Source: an uncultured Clostridium sp. (GTDB lineage: Bacteria; Bacillota; Clostridia; TANB77; CAG-508). From it: a stretch of DNA of 57,135 bases. The notes beneath the pieces were generated by a model. That model made no database searches, was not told where the DNA came from, and was given only the letters and a program-made list of their open reading frames with translations. The stretch spans positions 1 through 57,135 of the forward strand of contig USAE01000003.1 of the NCBI GenBank assembly GCA_900552655.1. The letters are read 5' to 3'. Shown piece by piece: positions 34,250 through 42,760 of this stretch; position 1 is the first letter of the stretch; the number at the start of each line of letters is the position of its first letter. The position numbers were made by a program, and so were the translations under genes.

Positions 34250-34867
34250 TTACATAAATTTTAAATTTAATAACTTGCATATATTATAATTTTCTTTTAA
34301 GCTTTTAATTATAATATTATTATTTTCTATAAATTCTTTTGTAACTTCTTTTTGCCATTCATCTTTTGTCATTTCTGCTAATTTCCTATTAGACAGTTTT
34401 TTATATCCTAATTCCTCACCTAACCAATCTGGTTTTTGGAAATTATTAGCTTGCTTTTCATCTTGAAATTCTACTTCTGCTGTAAGTAATCCTTCTAAAT
34501 AATTATAGTATATATCTATTTCTACTTTTAAGTTATTTTCTATTGGTACTGTAATTCTAGTTTTTTCTATTATATTGCTAATTGGTTTTTTTATAAGTTT
34601 TTCGAATTCTTCTTTTGGTATATTATTTTCTATTTCATATTTTTTACCAATATTATAATCATTTGTGTATTCTATATCACCTTTAGTTTTAACTGTGTAA
34701 ATATATTTGTGAGCATTTATAGGATACTTCTCTTTAACATCTCTTACTCTTATTAATGTTAATTTATCCCTATAAATAAAAGCTTGTTTTATATATACTA
34801 CACTTTCTACTTTAAAGTCTTTTGGAATATATTTTACAGCATATTTTCTTTCAATTTCTTTATTCAT
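34250..34867 (-). CDS. CYTH-domain (triphosphate tunnel) protein inside the heat-shock operon
   Basis: 205 residues with the CYTH hallmark EIERK near the start (residues 4-8, the ExExK pattern), RVRD and YTVKTKG strands supplying basic residues, EVEIDIYYNYLEGL-like strands and the late AEVEF motif. CYTH proteins hydrolyse triphosphates (tripolyphosphate, thiamine triphosphate) or act as class IV adenylate cyclases. I chose the ATG at 34867 after AAGGAAATAATT; a longer frame to 34936 lacks a ribosome site. It lies between grpE and dnaK, where Firmicutes normally have no gene, so it is probably under HrcA control. Confidence 0.8.
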   Translation of the reverse strand: MNKEIERKYAVKYIPKDFKVESVVYIKQAFIYRDKLTLIRVRDVKEKYPINAHKYIYTVKTKGDIEYTNDYNIGKKYEIENNIPKEEFEKLIKKPISNIIEKTRITVPIENNLKVEIDIYYNYLEGLLTAEVEFQDEKQANNFQKPDWLGEELGYKKLSNRKLAEMTKDEWQKEVTKEFIENNNIIIKSLKENYNICKLLNLKFM

Positions 34868-34949
34868 AATTATTTCCTTTTTATATAAGTTTATAATCTC
34901 AGTTCGTTCGATTGCATAAGTCAACTGTAATTTCATTCACAAGGCTAAC

Positions 34950-35441
34950 TTAGTTTGCTACTACAACCATAGAATGTCTTATAACTTTATCTCCTATTTT
35001 ATAGCCTTTTCTGTAATCTTCTTTTATTTCTTTTTCTCCCAAATTTTCATCTATTACAGAACTTACAGCTTCGTGTAATTCTGGGTCAAATACTTTTCCT
35101 ACAGACTCTATTTCTTCTACTCCATTTGCTTTTAGCAAGTCTTGTAATTGTTTATATACAAGCTCTATTCCTTGTTTGTAACTTGTATCTTTTGTTTCTG
35201 CTTGCACGGCTTTTTCTAAATTATCTAAAACTGGTAAAATACCTGTCATTACATCACCCATAATAGAGTTATATAATAAATCTCTTTCTTTAGAACTTCT
35301 TTTTTTGTAATTTTCAAATTCTGCTAATACTCTTTTATATCTATCCATTAGTTCATCATATTCTTGTTCTTTTTTTACTAATTCTTCCCTTTTTACCATT
35401 TCGTCTGTTTTTATTACTTCTGGTTCTTTTTTCTCTGCCAA
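34950..35441 (-). CDS. grpE: Nucleotide exchange factor GrpE
   Basis: 163 residues with an N-terminal long helix (EELVKKEQEYDELMDRYKRV, about 18-37), RVLAEFENYKKRSSKER, and the beta-domain end (FDPELHEAVS, GYKIGDKVIRHSMVVVAN). It releases ADP from DnaK. The start is TTG at 35441, one base after the hrcA stop, with GAGGG eight bases upstream. Confidence 0.94.
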   Translation of the reverse strand: MAEKKEPEVIKTDEMVKREELVKKEQEYDELMDRYKRVLAEFENYKKRSSKERDLLYNSIMGDVMTGILPVLDNLEKAVQAETKDTSYKQGIELVYKQLQDLLKANGVEEIESVGKVFDPELHEAVSSVIDENLGEKEIKEDYRKGYKIGDKVIRHSMVVVAN

Positions 35442-35442
35442 T

Positions 35443-36483
35443 TTACATACCCTCTTTCTTATTATTATCTTCGTTTAATTTTTTACTTATATATTTCATT
35501 ACAGATATAACTTTTGCATAATCCATTCTTTTTGGGCCTATAATTCCTATTGTTCCTAATTCTTTATTTCCTATAGTATGTTTAAAAGTTATAATACTGA
35601 AATCTTTAAGATTACTGTTTTCGTTATCATCACCAATAAAAACATTAATATCTTCAGATTCGCCGGAGTTAAATATTTCTAACATTTCGTCTTTTGCATC
35701 TAGCAAATTGACAAAATTCTTTGCTACTTTCATACTTTTAAATTCTGGTAAATCGAAAGACCTTTTTGCACCTTCTAAGAATATATTTTTATTTTCTTCT
35801 TCTATAACTTTATTTATTTGCTTAATTATAGCATTCATAATTCCTATGCTATAGTGAACCTCAGAAAAAATATATTCTGCCATTGGCTTATCTATTTTTG
35901 ACAAAGGCTTTCCTCTTAGTCTAGTATTAAATAGATTGTTTAAAGTATCTACTTGGCTTTCTGTAATATCTTCATCAAATTTTATAATTGTTTCTTTTAC
36001 TAAACCTGTATCTGTTACGATAACTACCATTAACATCCTTCTACCCAAAGAAACAAATTTAATTTCTTCTATAGTTTGTTTATCTGTTTTTGGACCAATT
36101 GCAACAGTTGTATAATGCGTTATCTCTGATAATGTTGTTGTTGCAAGTTTAGTTAAATCTTCTATTTCGTTAACTTTATCTTGTAATTTGTTTTGAATAT
36201 ATTTTACTTCTTCTAGTGTTAAATTATCTTCCTTTAACAAAGTATTCACATAATACCTGTATCCTTCTGCAGATGGTACTCTTCCAGCAGATGTATGTGG
36301 TTTGTCTAAAAATCCTATATTTTCTAGCTGTGCCATTTCATTTCTTATTGTTGCACTGCTATAATCTAACCCATGGCTTTTAGTAATACTACCAGAACTA
36401 ACTGGCTCTGCTGTGTTAATATATTCTTCTACAATAGCTTGTAAGACTTTCTTTTTTCTTTCGTCTAAATCTTTATTTTTCAA
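35443..36483 (-). CDS. hrcA: Heat-inducible transcription repressor HrcA
   Basis: Winged-helix repressor of 346 residues that binds CIRCE. The N-terminal DNA-binding part has VEEYINTAEPVSSGSI and SSATIRNEMAQLENIGFL plus KPHTSAGRVPSAEGYRYYV, all typical. The C-terminal GAF-like domain follows (VVIVTDTGLVKETIIKF, IGPKRMDYAKVISVMKYISK). The start is TTG at 36483 with AGAGGTG upstream. The operator lies 15 bases upstream of the start, so the gene is autoregulated. Confidence 0.95.
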   Translation of the reverse strand: MKNKDLDERKKKVLQAIVEEYINTAEPVSSGSITKSHGLDYSSATIRNEMAQLENIGFLDKPHTSAGRVPSAEGYRYYVNTLLKEDNLTLEEVKYIQNKLQDKVNEIEDLTKLATTTLSEITHYTTVAIGPKTDKQTIEEIKFVSLGRRMLMVVIVTDTGLVKETIIKFDEDITESQVDTLNNLFNTRLRGKPLSKIDKPMAEYIFSEVHYSIGIMNAIIKQINKVIEEENKNIFLEGAKRSFDLPEFKSMKVAKNFVNLLDAKDEMLEIFNSGESEDINVFIGDDNENSNLKDFSIITFKHTIGNKELGTIGIIGPKRMDYAKVISVMKYISKKLNEDNNKKEGM

Positions 36484-36497
36484 TGCTTTTCACCTCT

Positions 36498-36524
36498 TTA
36501 GCACTCTTGATGTTTGATTGCTAA
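36498..36524 (-). promoter_or_regulatory. CIRCE operator
   Basis: TTAGCACTC-N9-GATTGCTAA, one change from the consensus inverted repeat, directly upstream of hrcA and downstream of its promoter. Known role: HrcA binding, released on heat shock. Confidence 0.9.
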
Positions 36525-36535
36525 ATTCTTTACAT

Positions 36536-36577
36536 ATATTATATTCATTTTTAGCAAATGTCAATACCTTTTGCTAA
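36536..36577 (-). promoter_or_regulatory. hrcA promoter with second CIRCE-like dyad
   Basis: Minus strand TTGACA (36559-36564), 17 bases, TAATAT (36536-36541). A second dyad, TTAGCAAAT-N9-TTTTGCTAA (36551-36577), has CIRCE half-site length and spacing and covers the -35 box. Confidence 0.65.
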
Positions 36578-36617
36578 AAAACATTTGTGAATTTTTTGTG
36601 AACTCGCCAATTGTCTT

Positions 36618-36650
36618 CGGAATTCGTGGACGTTCCTTAAAATCCAGATT
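36618..36650 (+). repeat. REP-like repeat, copy D (degenerate)
   Basis: CGGAATT..GTGGACGTTCCTTAAAATCC keeps the core order of the family with several changes. It lies 80 bases downstream of the hemW stop. Confidence 0.5.
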
Positions 36651-36713
36651 GTATTTTTCGTATAAGTAGAATAAATTTCCCCTAGCCTAGCTAGGAGTTT
36701 TCATAAAACAAAA

Positions 36714-36743
36714 AAGAATTCACATTTTTTTATATGAATTCTT
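36714..36743 (-). terminator. Terminator overlapping the hemW 3' end
   Basis: AAGAATTCA (36714-36722) pairs with TGAATTCTT (36735-36743), followed by TTTTTTG on the minus strand. The hemW stop codon (36730-36732) is in the loop. Confidence 0.75.
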
Positions 36744-37848
36744 CCCATACTATATTTGCTAAGTCTAGCCCTTTTTGTGTAAGTTTTATGTTATCTAAAT
36801 CTATTTCTACCAACCCTTCATTTGTAAGTTTATTCAGTTCATTTTTAAATAAATACAATGGATTATCTACATATTTTTGTTTAAATTCAGAAATGTTTAT
36901 ACCTTCTAAAGTTCTTAATCCTAGTAACATATATTCTTTTTTTGCATCTTCTATTGTTTGCCTTTCTTGTATTATTTTCGCTTCTGGATCTTTTAAGTAC
37001 TCTTCTAGCTTATGTGTATTACAGTACCTTATGTTATTATAATATGAATGTGCAGAAGCTCCAAATCCTAAATAACTATGTTGCTTCCAACAATTATAGT
37101 TATGCTTAGATTTATAACCTTTTTTTGCAAAATTAGAAATTTCATAATGCTCATATCCATTTGCTTCTAAAGTTTCTTTAACTTCCCAATACATTTGCCT
37201 TTCTAGTTCGTCTGTAATTAAGTCTAGCTTACCTAAATTTACTAATACTTCTAATTTTGTGTCTTCTTCTAAAATTAATGAATATACAGAAATATGTTTA
37301 GGATTTAATTTTATAATTTCCATAAGACTATTTTGTACATCTTCTAAGGTTTGCTCTGGAAGTCCTATCATTAAGTCTACATTAATATTTCTGAATCCAA
37401 CTTTTTTAGCTAAATTATATGTTTCTAGAAAGTCTTCATATTTATGTATTCTTCCTATTTCTTCTAACAATTCATTTTTTGTAGATTGCAATCCTATACT
37501 TAACCTATTTATTCCAGCATTTTTATATTCTTTAAGTTTATTTTCTGTAACTGTTCCTGGGTTTACTTCTGTTGTTATCTCTGCATTTTTCTTAACTTTA
37601 TAATTTTCTTTTATAGAATTTAAAATTTCTAATATGTATTTTTCATTTATTACAGATGGAGTTCCTCCTCCAATATATATTGTATCTACATAATTTTTTA
37701 TCTCTTTGCTTCTTAATTTTATTTCTTCTTTTAGTGTGTGCACATAATCTTTTTGTAAATCTAATTTATTAGGGTATGAACAAAAGTCACAATAATAACA
37801 TTTTTTTACACAAAAAGGAATATGTACATATATGCCTATATTTTCCAT
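36730..37848 (-). CDS. hemW: Radical SAM heme chaperone HemW
   Basis: 372 residues. The radical SAM cluster motif is CVKKCYYC (Cys13, Cys17, Cys20), followed by YIGGGTPSVI (about 59-68), ITTEVNPGTV and RLSIGLQS. The C-terminal HemW domain has HYEISNFAKKGYKSKHNYNCW. HemW inserts heme into target proteins; the family was once annotated as oxygen-independent coproporphyrinogen oxidase, but the CPO-specific pattern is absent. It starts one base after whiA. Confidence 0.92.
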   Translation of the reverse strand: MENIGIYVHIPFCVKKCYYCDFCSYPNKLDLQKDYVHTLKEEIKLRSKEIKNYVDTIYIGGGTPSVINEKYILEILNSIKENYKVKKNAEITTEVNPGTVTENKLKEYKNAGINRLSIGLQSTKNELLEEIGRIHKYEDFLETYNLAKKVGFRNINVDLMIGLPEQTLEDVQNSLMEIIKLNPKHISVYSLILEEDTKLEVLVNLGKLDLITDELERQMYWEVKETLEANGYEHYEISNFAKKGYKSKHNYNCWKQHSYLGFGASAHSYYNNIRYCNTHKLEEYLKDPEAKIIQERQTIEDAKKEYMLLGLRTLEGINISEFKQKYVDNPLYLFKNELNKLTNEGLVEIDLDNIKLTQKGLDLANIVWEEFI

Positions 37849-37849
37849 T

Positions 37850-38719
37850 TTATAATTCCTTTGCTATATTTATTAATTTATTTAACCTATAATTAACTCC
37901 AGATTTTCCTATTGGATTTTTTAACAAATTTCCTAATTCTATTAAACTTGCATCTGGATTTTTAATTCTAAGTTCTGCTATTTCTTTTAATTCTTCTGGC
38001 AAATTTGTAAATTTCCTACTATTTTTTATTTTTCTAATTGCTTCTATTTGTCTGCTAGCAGCATTTACAGTTTTATTTAAATTTGCCACCTCACAATTTA
38101 CCATTCTATTTACATTGTTTCTTGCTTCTTTTATTACTCTTATTTCTTCAAATTTTAGCATTGCATTACTAGCACCAATATACACTAATAATTTTGATAT
38201 GTCTTCTCCTTCTTTTATATATAAAGATATACTACCGTTTCTGTTTAATATTTTAGGTACAATTTGATATTTTTCTAATAAATCTTTTACTAATAAAAGG
38301 TTTTCCAATTTACTAAAATTAATTTCTAAATGATATGTATTATTTGGTTCACTTATAAATCCAGCTCCTAAAAAAGCTCCTCTTAGCAATGCCTTTATAT
38401 CTTTTTCTTCTATTTCTTCTAATTTATTAAAGGATATGTAATCTGAATTAAAATTACAATTTTTTATATTTTCTGTTTTGCTAAATGTTATTACATATAA
38501 ATTTCCTTGCATCTCTATTTTATATTCTATATTCATATTATTTAATAATTTGCTAAACCTATTAATATTGTATTCATTTTCTGTAGAAAATTTTATTTTT
38601 CTTTCTATTTTAGTATTTTTAGTTATTAAATAACCTATTAATTCATAATAAACAGCTTGTTTATCTTTTAAATTATTTATTTTACTTAATTCTTCTTTTA
38701 TTTCGGATGAAAATGACAT
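37850..38719 (-). CDS. whiA: Sporulation/division regulator WhiA
   Basis: DNA-binding protein of 289 residues with an N-terminal LAGLIDADG-like fold (RGAFLGAGFISEPNNTYHLEI, about 110-130) and a C-terminal helix-turn-helix (ELAELRIKNPDASLIELGNLL, SGVNYRLNKL). In Bacillus it affects division and chromosome segregation; in actinomycetes it controls sporulation. It is usually next to yvcK and rapZ, but here it is between prmC and hemW, with one-base gaps on each side. Confidence 0.92.
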   Translation of the reverse strand: MSFSSEIKEELSKINNLKDKQAVYYELIGYLITKNTKIERKIKFSTENEYNINRFSKLLNNMNIEYKIEMQGNLYVITFSKTENIKNCNFNSDYISFNKLEEIEEKDIKALLRGAFLGAGFISEPNNTYHLEINFSKLENLLLVKDLLEKYQIVPKILNRNGSISLYIKEGEDISKLLVYIGASNAMLKFEEIRVIKEARNNVNRMVNCEVANLNKTVNAASRQIEAIRKIKNSRKFTNLPEELKEIAELRIKNPDASLIELGNLLKNPIGKSGVNYRLNKLINIAKEL

Positions 38720-38720
38720 C

Positions 38721-39557
38721 TTACACCTTCCTTATAACAATTATTCTATCGTTATTTCCTAAATCTTTTTTAGTTTTTACAACTTCATATTTCGTATCAT
38801 TTTTTACAATATTTATTATTTCATCTTTTTGGTCATATCCAATTTCGAAAAATATTGTACCATTTTCATTTAAAAATTTGTATCCCTCTTCTATAATTTT
38901 TTTATAAAAATATAGACCATCGTTTCCACCATCTAAAGCTATTAATGGCTCCTTTTTTACTTCTTTATCCAAGTTGTTTATAACTTCTGTTTTTATATAT
39001 GGAGGATTAGAAACTATAACGTCAAATTTTTCTTCTTTTATATTGCTAAATATATCTGATTTTAAAAAAGTAATATCTGCTTCATTATTTATTGCATTTT
39101 GCTTTGCAACTTTTAAAGCTTCCTCACTTATATCTATAGCATATATTTTAGAATTTTCTATGTATTTTTTTAGTGAAATAGCAATACATCCACTTCCTGT
39201 ACATAAATCCAATATTTTCACTTTTTCGTTTTTATAATTTTGTATAATTTCTTCTACTAAAACTTCTGTATCACCTCTTGGAATTAATACATTTTCATTT
39301 ACAAAAAAATTTAATTGCATAAACTCTTGTTTATTTGTTATATATTGGATTGGTACATATTCTTCTAGTTTGCTCATTTTACTATATATTTCTTCTAGTT
39401 TTAAACTATCTATTTCGTCTTCCCCATGAGCTATAATATATTCTTTATTCTTGTTTAATGCTGACGCTACTAACAATCTCATTTTTAATACTGGTTCTTC
39501 TATTTCTTTTTCTTTTAATCTTTTTACTCCCACTTTTATTAATTCATTTATTCTCAT
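38721..39557 (-). CDS. prmC: Release-factor glutamine methyltransferase PrmC
   Basis: 278 residues. It methylates the Gln of the GGQ motif in release factors, using SAM. The SAM-binding ILDLCTGSGCIAISL (about 116-130) and the substrate motif VSNPPYI (about 183-189) are the family signatures. An N-terminal helical domain (residues 1-80) binds the release factor. It starts the prmC-whiA-hemW operon; prfA is not nearby. A TTGAAG/TATAAA promoter candidate lies between it and the 6S RNA gene. Confidence 0.93.
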   Translation of the reverse strand: MRINELIKVGVKRLKEKEIEEPVLKMRLLVASALNKNKEYIIAHGEDEIDSLKLEEIYSKMSKLEEYVPIQYITNKQEFMQLNFFVNENVLIPRGDTEVLVEEIIQNYKNEKVKILDLCTGSGCIAISLKKYIENSKIYAIDISEEALKVAKQNAINNEADITFLKSDIFSNIKEEKFDVIVSNPPYIKTEVINNLDKEVKKEPLIALDGGNDGLYFYKKIIEEGYKFLNENGTIFFEIGYDQKDEIINIVKNDTKYEVVKTKKDLGNNDRIIVIRKV

Positions 39558-39635
39558 AATTATCCTTTCAAATATAAGCTTTTATATTACTATATTTTTT
39601 TACACTTCAACATAGGGTTCATAATTTTTTACAAT

Positions 39636-39855
39636 AAAAAAACTGCCCCGCTTTAGCCGTAAGAAGTTTAGAAATTTTAAGAGCCTACTTTCGTAGGTGG
39701 GTGTCTTGTTAAATGCTTATGGGCTTCTTGCTACTAGTAAAAGTGTAAGCTTGCACGCCACACTTAAAGACGGACTCCCGTTTAAAATTTGTTGGTTCTA
39801 AAATTCCTGTCTACACGCACTATGCAGGGAAGTTTTAAAGTTTATTTATTAATTT
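39636..39855 (-). ncRNA. ssrS: 6S RNA
   Basis: On the minus strand the 5' end AAAACTTCCCTGC pairs with the 3' end GCGGGGCAGTTTT: CCCUGC/GCGGGG and AAAACU/AGUUUU with one mismatch, then U-rich termination. Between them are the arms expected of 6S RNA with a large open centre: AGAACC and CGGGAGTCCG on the 5' side, AAGAAGCCC and CACCCACCTACGAAAGTAGG hairpin elements on the 3' side. 6S RNA binds the sigma-A holoenzyme as a promoter mimic and regulates transcription in stationary phase. A promoter sits at the 5' end (39862-39890). The exact ends are estimates. SRP RNA, tmRNA and RNase P signatures are absent. Confidence 0.82.
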
Positions 39856-39861
39856 ATTAGT

Positions 39862-39890
39862 ATATTAACATATAATTTATTTTATTTCAA
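39862..39890 (-). promoter_or_regulatory. Promoter of the 6S RNA gene
   Basis: Minus strand TTGAAA (39885-39890), 17 bases, TAATAT (39862-39867), placing transcription start near 39855. Confidence 0.6.
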
Positions 39891-40056
39891 TATCTATTTT
39901 ATTCATTTTTTCTCTTTTTTTTAGTTTATCTTATTAATGCTTTCTTATTATTGCTTATTTTAATTTGTTCATATGTTTTTATTATTTGTAGTTTTTTTTA
40001 TTTTATGATAAAATATTTATAGTTATGTGTAAATATTTAAAATTCAATGGTCCAGG

Positions 40057-40084
40057 CACAAAATAGTTTTTTATACATATACTT
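40057..40084 (+). promoter_or_regulatory. Sigma-K-type promoter candidate of sigK
   Basis: AC (40058-40059), 16 bases, then CATATACTT (40076-40084), close to the AC-N16-CATANNNTA pattern of sigma-K. The rest of 39891-40114 is AT-rich with no other feature I can name. Confidence 0.45.
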
Positions 40085-40114
40085 TTCATATAGTGATTTT
40101 ATGGAGGTATAAGT

Positions 40115-40822
40115 ATGTTATCTACTATTTCGTTAGCTGGATTTATTTCATTTTTAAGTTCTGCTGTTTTTGTTGTTGGATATATTCAAAGTTCTAACCT
40201 TTTTCCAGAACCTCTTTCACCATCCGAAGAATTATATTATTTAGATAAATTTAAATCTGGTGATAATAATGCCAGAAACATTTTAATAGAAAAAAATTTG
40301 CGACTAGTTGCTCATGTTGCAAAAAAATATTCTACATCTAATATAGAACAAGATGACCTAATTTCTATTGGTACTATTGGCTTAATAAAGGGTATTAATA
40401 GTTTTAAACATGATAAAGGGGTAAAACTTTCTACATATATTGCCAAATGTATAGATAATGAAATTCTAATGTTCTTGCGTTCTTCTAAAAAAATTCAGGC
40501 AGAAGTAAACTTAAGTGATCCTATTGGAAAAGATAAAGATGATAATGTTGTTACTTTGCAAGAAGTTTTAGAAGCAGATATTAGGAGTATAGAAGATGAA
40601 GTTGATTTAGATTTAAAAAGAGAACAACTTTATAATAATATTGGAAAAATTTTAAAAGATAGAGAAAAAGATATTATAATAAGAAGGTTTGGCCTTAATG
40701 GTCGCAAACCAGAAACCCAAAATGAAATTGCAAAAGATTTAAAAATTTCTAGGTCTTACGTTTCTAGAATAGAAACTAAAGCTATAAAAAAATTAGAATC
40801 AAAATTAAAAAATCGTGCCTAA
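40115..40822 (+). CDS. sigK: RNA polymerase sporulation sigma factor K
   Basis: 235 residues. A hydrophobic pro-sequence (about 1-28) is followed by region 2 (NLRLVAHVAKKYSTSNIEQDDLISIGTIGLIKGI, about 63-96) and region 4 helix-turn-helix (QNEIAKDLKISRSYVSRIETKAI). It directs late mother-cell transcription after proteolytic activation. The gene is continuous, with no skin-type insertion. GGAGG precedes the ATG, and a self-recognition promoter is likely at 40057-40084. It converges on the coiled-coil orphan across a strong bidirectional terminator. Confidence 0.95.
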   Translation: MLSTISLAGFISFLSSAVFVVGYIQSSNLFPEPLSPSEELYYLDKFKSGDNNARNILIEKNLRLVAHVAKKYSTSNIEQDDLISIGTIGLIKGINSFKHDKGVKLSTYIAKCIDNEILMFLRSSKKIQAEVNLSDPIGKDKDDNVVTLQEVLEADIRSIEDEVDLDLKREQLYNNIGKILKDREKDIIIRRFGLNGRKPETQNEIAKDLKISRSYVSRIETKAIKKLESKLKNRA

Positions 40823-40865
40823 GCTTTTTTATATAAAATTTAAGATATAACATAATTTCCTATGC

Positions 40866-40898
40866 AAAAATAAAAGGACTAATTGTCCTTTTATTTTT
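40866..40898. terminator. Bidirectional terminator after sigK
   Basis: AAAAATAAAAGGAC (40866-40879) and GTCCTTTTATTTTT (40885-40898) are perfect arms with U-runs on both strands. Confidence 0.9.
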
Positions 40899-40952
40899 TG
40901 TATATTAAAACTTATGTGTTATGTACTTAATAAATATTATTTTTTTAAATCT

Positions 40953-42245
40953 TTAATGTATATAAAATATTTCTTTTTCCTCTTGGCAAGTAGTTTGCTC
41001 ATTACAAAACTTATATTTATATTTCTTCCTTTTGTTTAATGGAATAGGATTTTCTTCAATTTCCTCATTATCTGGATTAACATATCCAGATATGTATTCT
41101 GGTAAAATGTAACATGGGTGTTCTTTATTAATTTCTAAAGAATCAGAACCCCAAACTTGAACTTCATAATTCCTATTTAATACATTCTTTGGAATTGTTA
41201 TTAATATTTTATAAGATGGAATGAGAAAATCTACAAAGCTAATATCTTCTTCATAACTCCCATGTGCAGTTTTTTCTAAGGAATTACTATATCCCGTTCC
41301 TTGTAATGAAGCATGCACACCTTCTTTAAATATGTTATCTTTAATAAGTCCTATTTCTTGGCTATTTTTAAAATGTTCATTACTATTTATTATGTGTTGA
41401 TACAAAATTTTATTTTTATCTTCATAAAGTTCTTCTATCTTTTTACCATAATCTTTATTATATTTTCCATCTTCTCTTAAATATTCCCTTCCATTAGAAA
41501 GTATATCTATTATTTTGGTAGTACCTATGCTTCCTAAATCTCTTTTGCTTGTTTTTCTTAATGATTCAAACAAAAATCTATTTGGTATATTATATTTTCC
41601 TTCTCCAACTTCTTTTGGATTTCTTAATTTACTAATTAAATCTTTAGCTGTTTTTAAAGGTATATCTATTAAAAATTTATTTGAATCTTGTTTACTTTTT
41701 TCCTCTTCTAATTTTGTTTTTATACCTTCTAAATATTGTACATATAATTCTTCGTTATTAGATTTATCATATTCTATATATTTTAAGTCTAGACTAATTA
41801 AATCTTTCATAAAATCTGGATTTTTAGTTATATTTGCATTTTTAGTAATTACCATTTGTATTGCAACACTTTTTTTGTTCATTTTATTTAATTGACTTTT
41901 GGCTAATTCTGGATTTAATACTTGCTCTTCTAAGTCTAATTTTCTTTTTTCTGTTCGTAAATTAGACATTTCTTGATTTAACTCTTCTAGTCTTTTATTA
42001 TTTGTAGAAACTTCTGTTAGCTCTTGTTTATATTTTCTTGAAAATGCTTTCATAAAAAATTCTACTATAGGGTTTCTTTTAGTGTAAATAGAAAGACTTC
42101 TATTTGTTTTATTTAAGTTTAATATTTCTTCCTTTATTTCTTGTATTTTAAGTTCTATTTGCTTTTTTTCTTGTTGTAGTCTTTCTACTTTTTGTATTAT
42201 ATTTACTAATTCGCCTTTAGTATTTTGTAATACTTCCTGCAACAT
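40953..42245 (-). CDS. Coiled-coil orphan protein
   Basis: 430 residues, no family recognised. Residues 1 to about 130 form a coiled coil (long runs of Glu, Lys, Leu and Gln: VERLQQEKKQIELKIQEIKE, KRLEELNQEMSNLRTEKRKL). The C-terminal half (about 200-430) looks globular and has HASLQGTGYSNSLEKTAHGS and PSYKILITIPKNVLN. It has no membrane segment. The ATG at 42245 follows AAGGAGAACTATT; the frame is open 18 bases further. It is the last gene in a minus-strand series after the thioesterase. An effector-like C-terminal domain is possible, but I cannot support a function. Confidence 0.75.
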   Translation of the reverse strand: MLQEVLQNTKGELVNIIQKVERLQQEKKQIELKIQEIKEEILNLNKTNRSLSIYTKRNPIVEFFMKAFSRKYKQELTEVSTNNKRLEELNQEMSNLRTEKRKLDLEEQVLNPELAKSQLNKMNKKSVAIQMVITKNANITKNPDFMKDLISLDLKYIEYDKSNNEELYVQYLEGIKTKLEEEKSKQDSNKFLIDIPLKTAKDLISKLRNPKEVGEGKYNIPNRFLFESLRKTSKRDLGSIGTTKIIDILSNGREYLREDGKYNKDYGKKIEELYEDKNKILYQHIINSNEHFKNSQEIGLIKDNIFKEGVHASLQGTGYSNSLEKTAHGSYEEDISFVDFLIPSYKILITIPKNVLNRNYEVQVWGSDSLEINKEHPCYILPEYISGYVNPDNEEIEENPIPLNKRKKYKYKFCNEQTTCQEEKEIFYIH

Positions 42246-42328
42246 AATAGTTCTCCTTGGCATTTTTTATAAATTATACCATTAATATTTTTATTGCGAT
42301 ATATTTTTACAAAAATTTCAAAAAAGTT

Positions 42329-42742
42329 TTATTCTTTATTAAGCATTTTTTCAAATACTTCATAAAATTCTTGGTTAGCTTTTTTTAAGTATACTGGCTT
42401 CATATTAGCATTAGTAAAGCAATGGCTTGTTGTTCCTTCTCCTAATAATTTCCCATTATTTTTATTTATTATTTCATATTTCATTTTTAATCTTATACCA
42501 TCAAATTCTGCAATATCTACTTTTACAACTATTACATCTCCGAATTTAGCTGGATATTTATATTTATAATGTACTTCTAGAACAGGAATCATTATTCCAT
42601 CTTCTTCTATCTTTTGGTACGGTAACCCAATATTTTCTAGCCAATATACTCTTGCTTCTTCCATATATCTTATATAATTTGAATGATGTACTACATTCAT
42701 TCCATCTAGTTCATAATAATTTATTGCTCTTTCAAATTCCAT
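42329..42742 (-). CDS. Acyl-CoA thioesterase, YbgC-type hotdog fold
   Basis: 137 residues. The start FERAINYYELDGMNVVHHSNYIRYMEEAR matches the 4-hydroxybenzoyl-CoA thioesterase/YbgC pattern, where DGMNVVHHSNY contains the catalytic Asp and the helix start. It continues with VEVHYKYKYPAKFGD-type strands and KMKYEIINKNNGKLLGEG. It hydrolyses short acyl-CoA or acyl-ACP thioesters. The ATG at 42742 follows GGAGGAAAAA. It lies 18 bases after the DJ-1 gene. Confidence 0.85.
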   Translation of the reverse strand: MEFERAINYYELDGMNVVHHSNYIRYMEEARVYWLENIGLPYQKIEEDGIMIPVLEVHYKYKYPAKFGDVIVVKVDIAEFDGIRLKMKYEIINKNNGKLLGEGTTSHCFTNANMKPVYLKKANQEFYEVFEKMLNKE

Positions 42743-42760
42743 TTTTTCCTCCAATTGTTT

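Noticed and set aside
39636..39855. SRP RNA, tmRNA or RNase P RNA as the identity of the structured RNA
   Set aside because: The GNAR tetraloop region of SRP RNA, a tRNA-like CCA end and the RNase P core sequences are absent, and the terminal stem fits 6S RNA.
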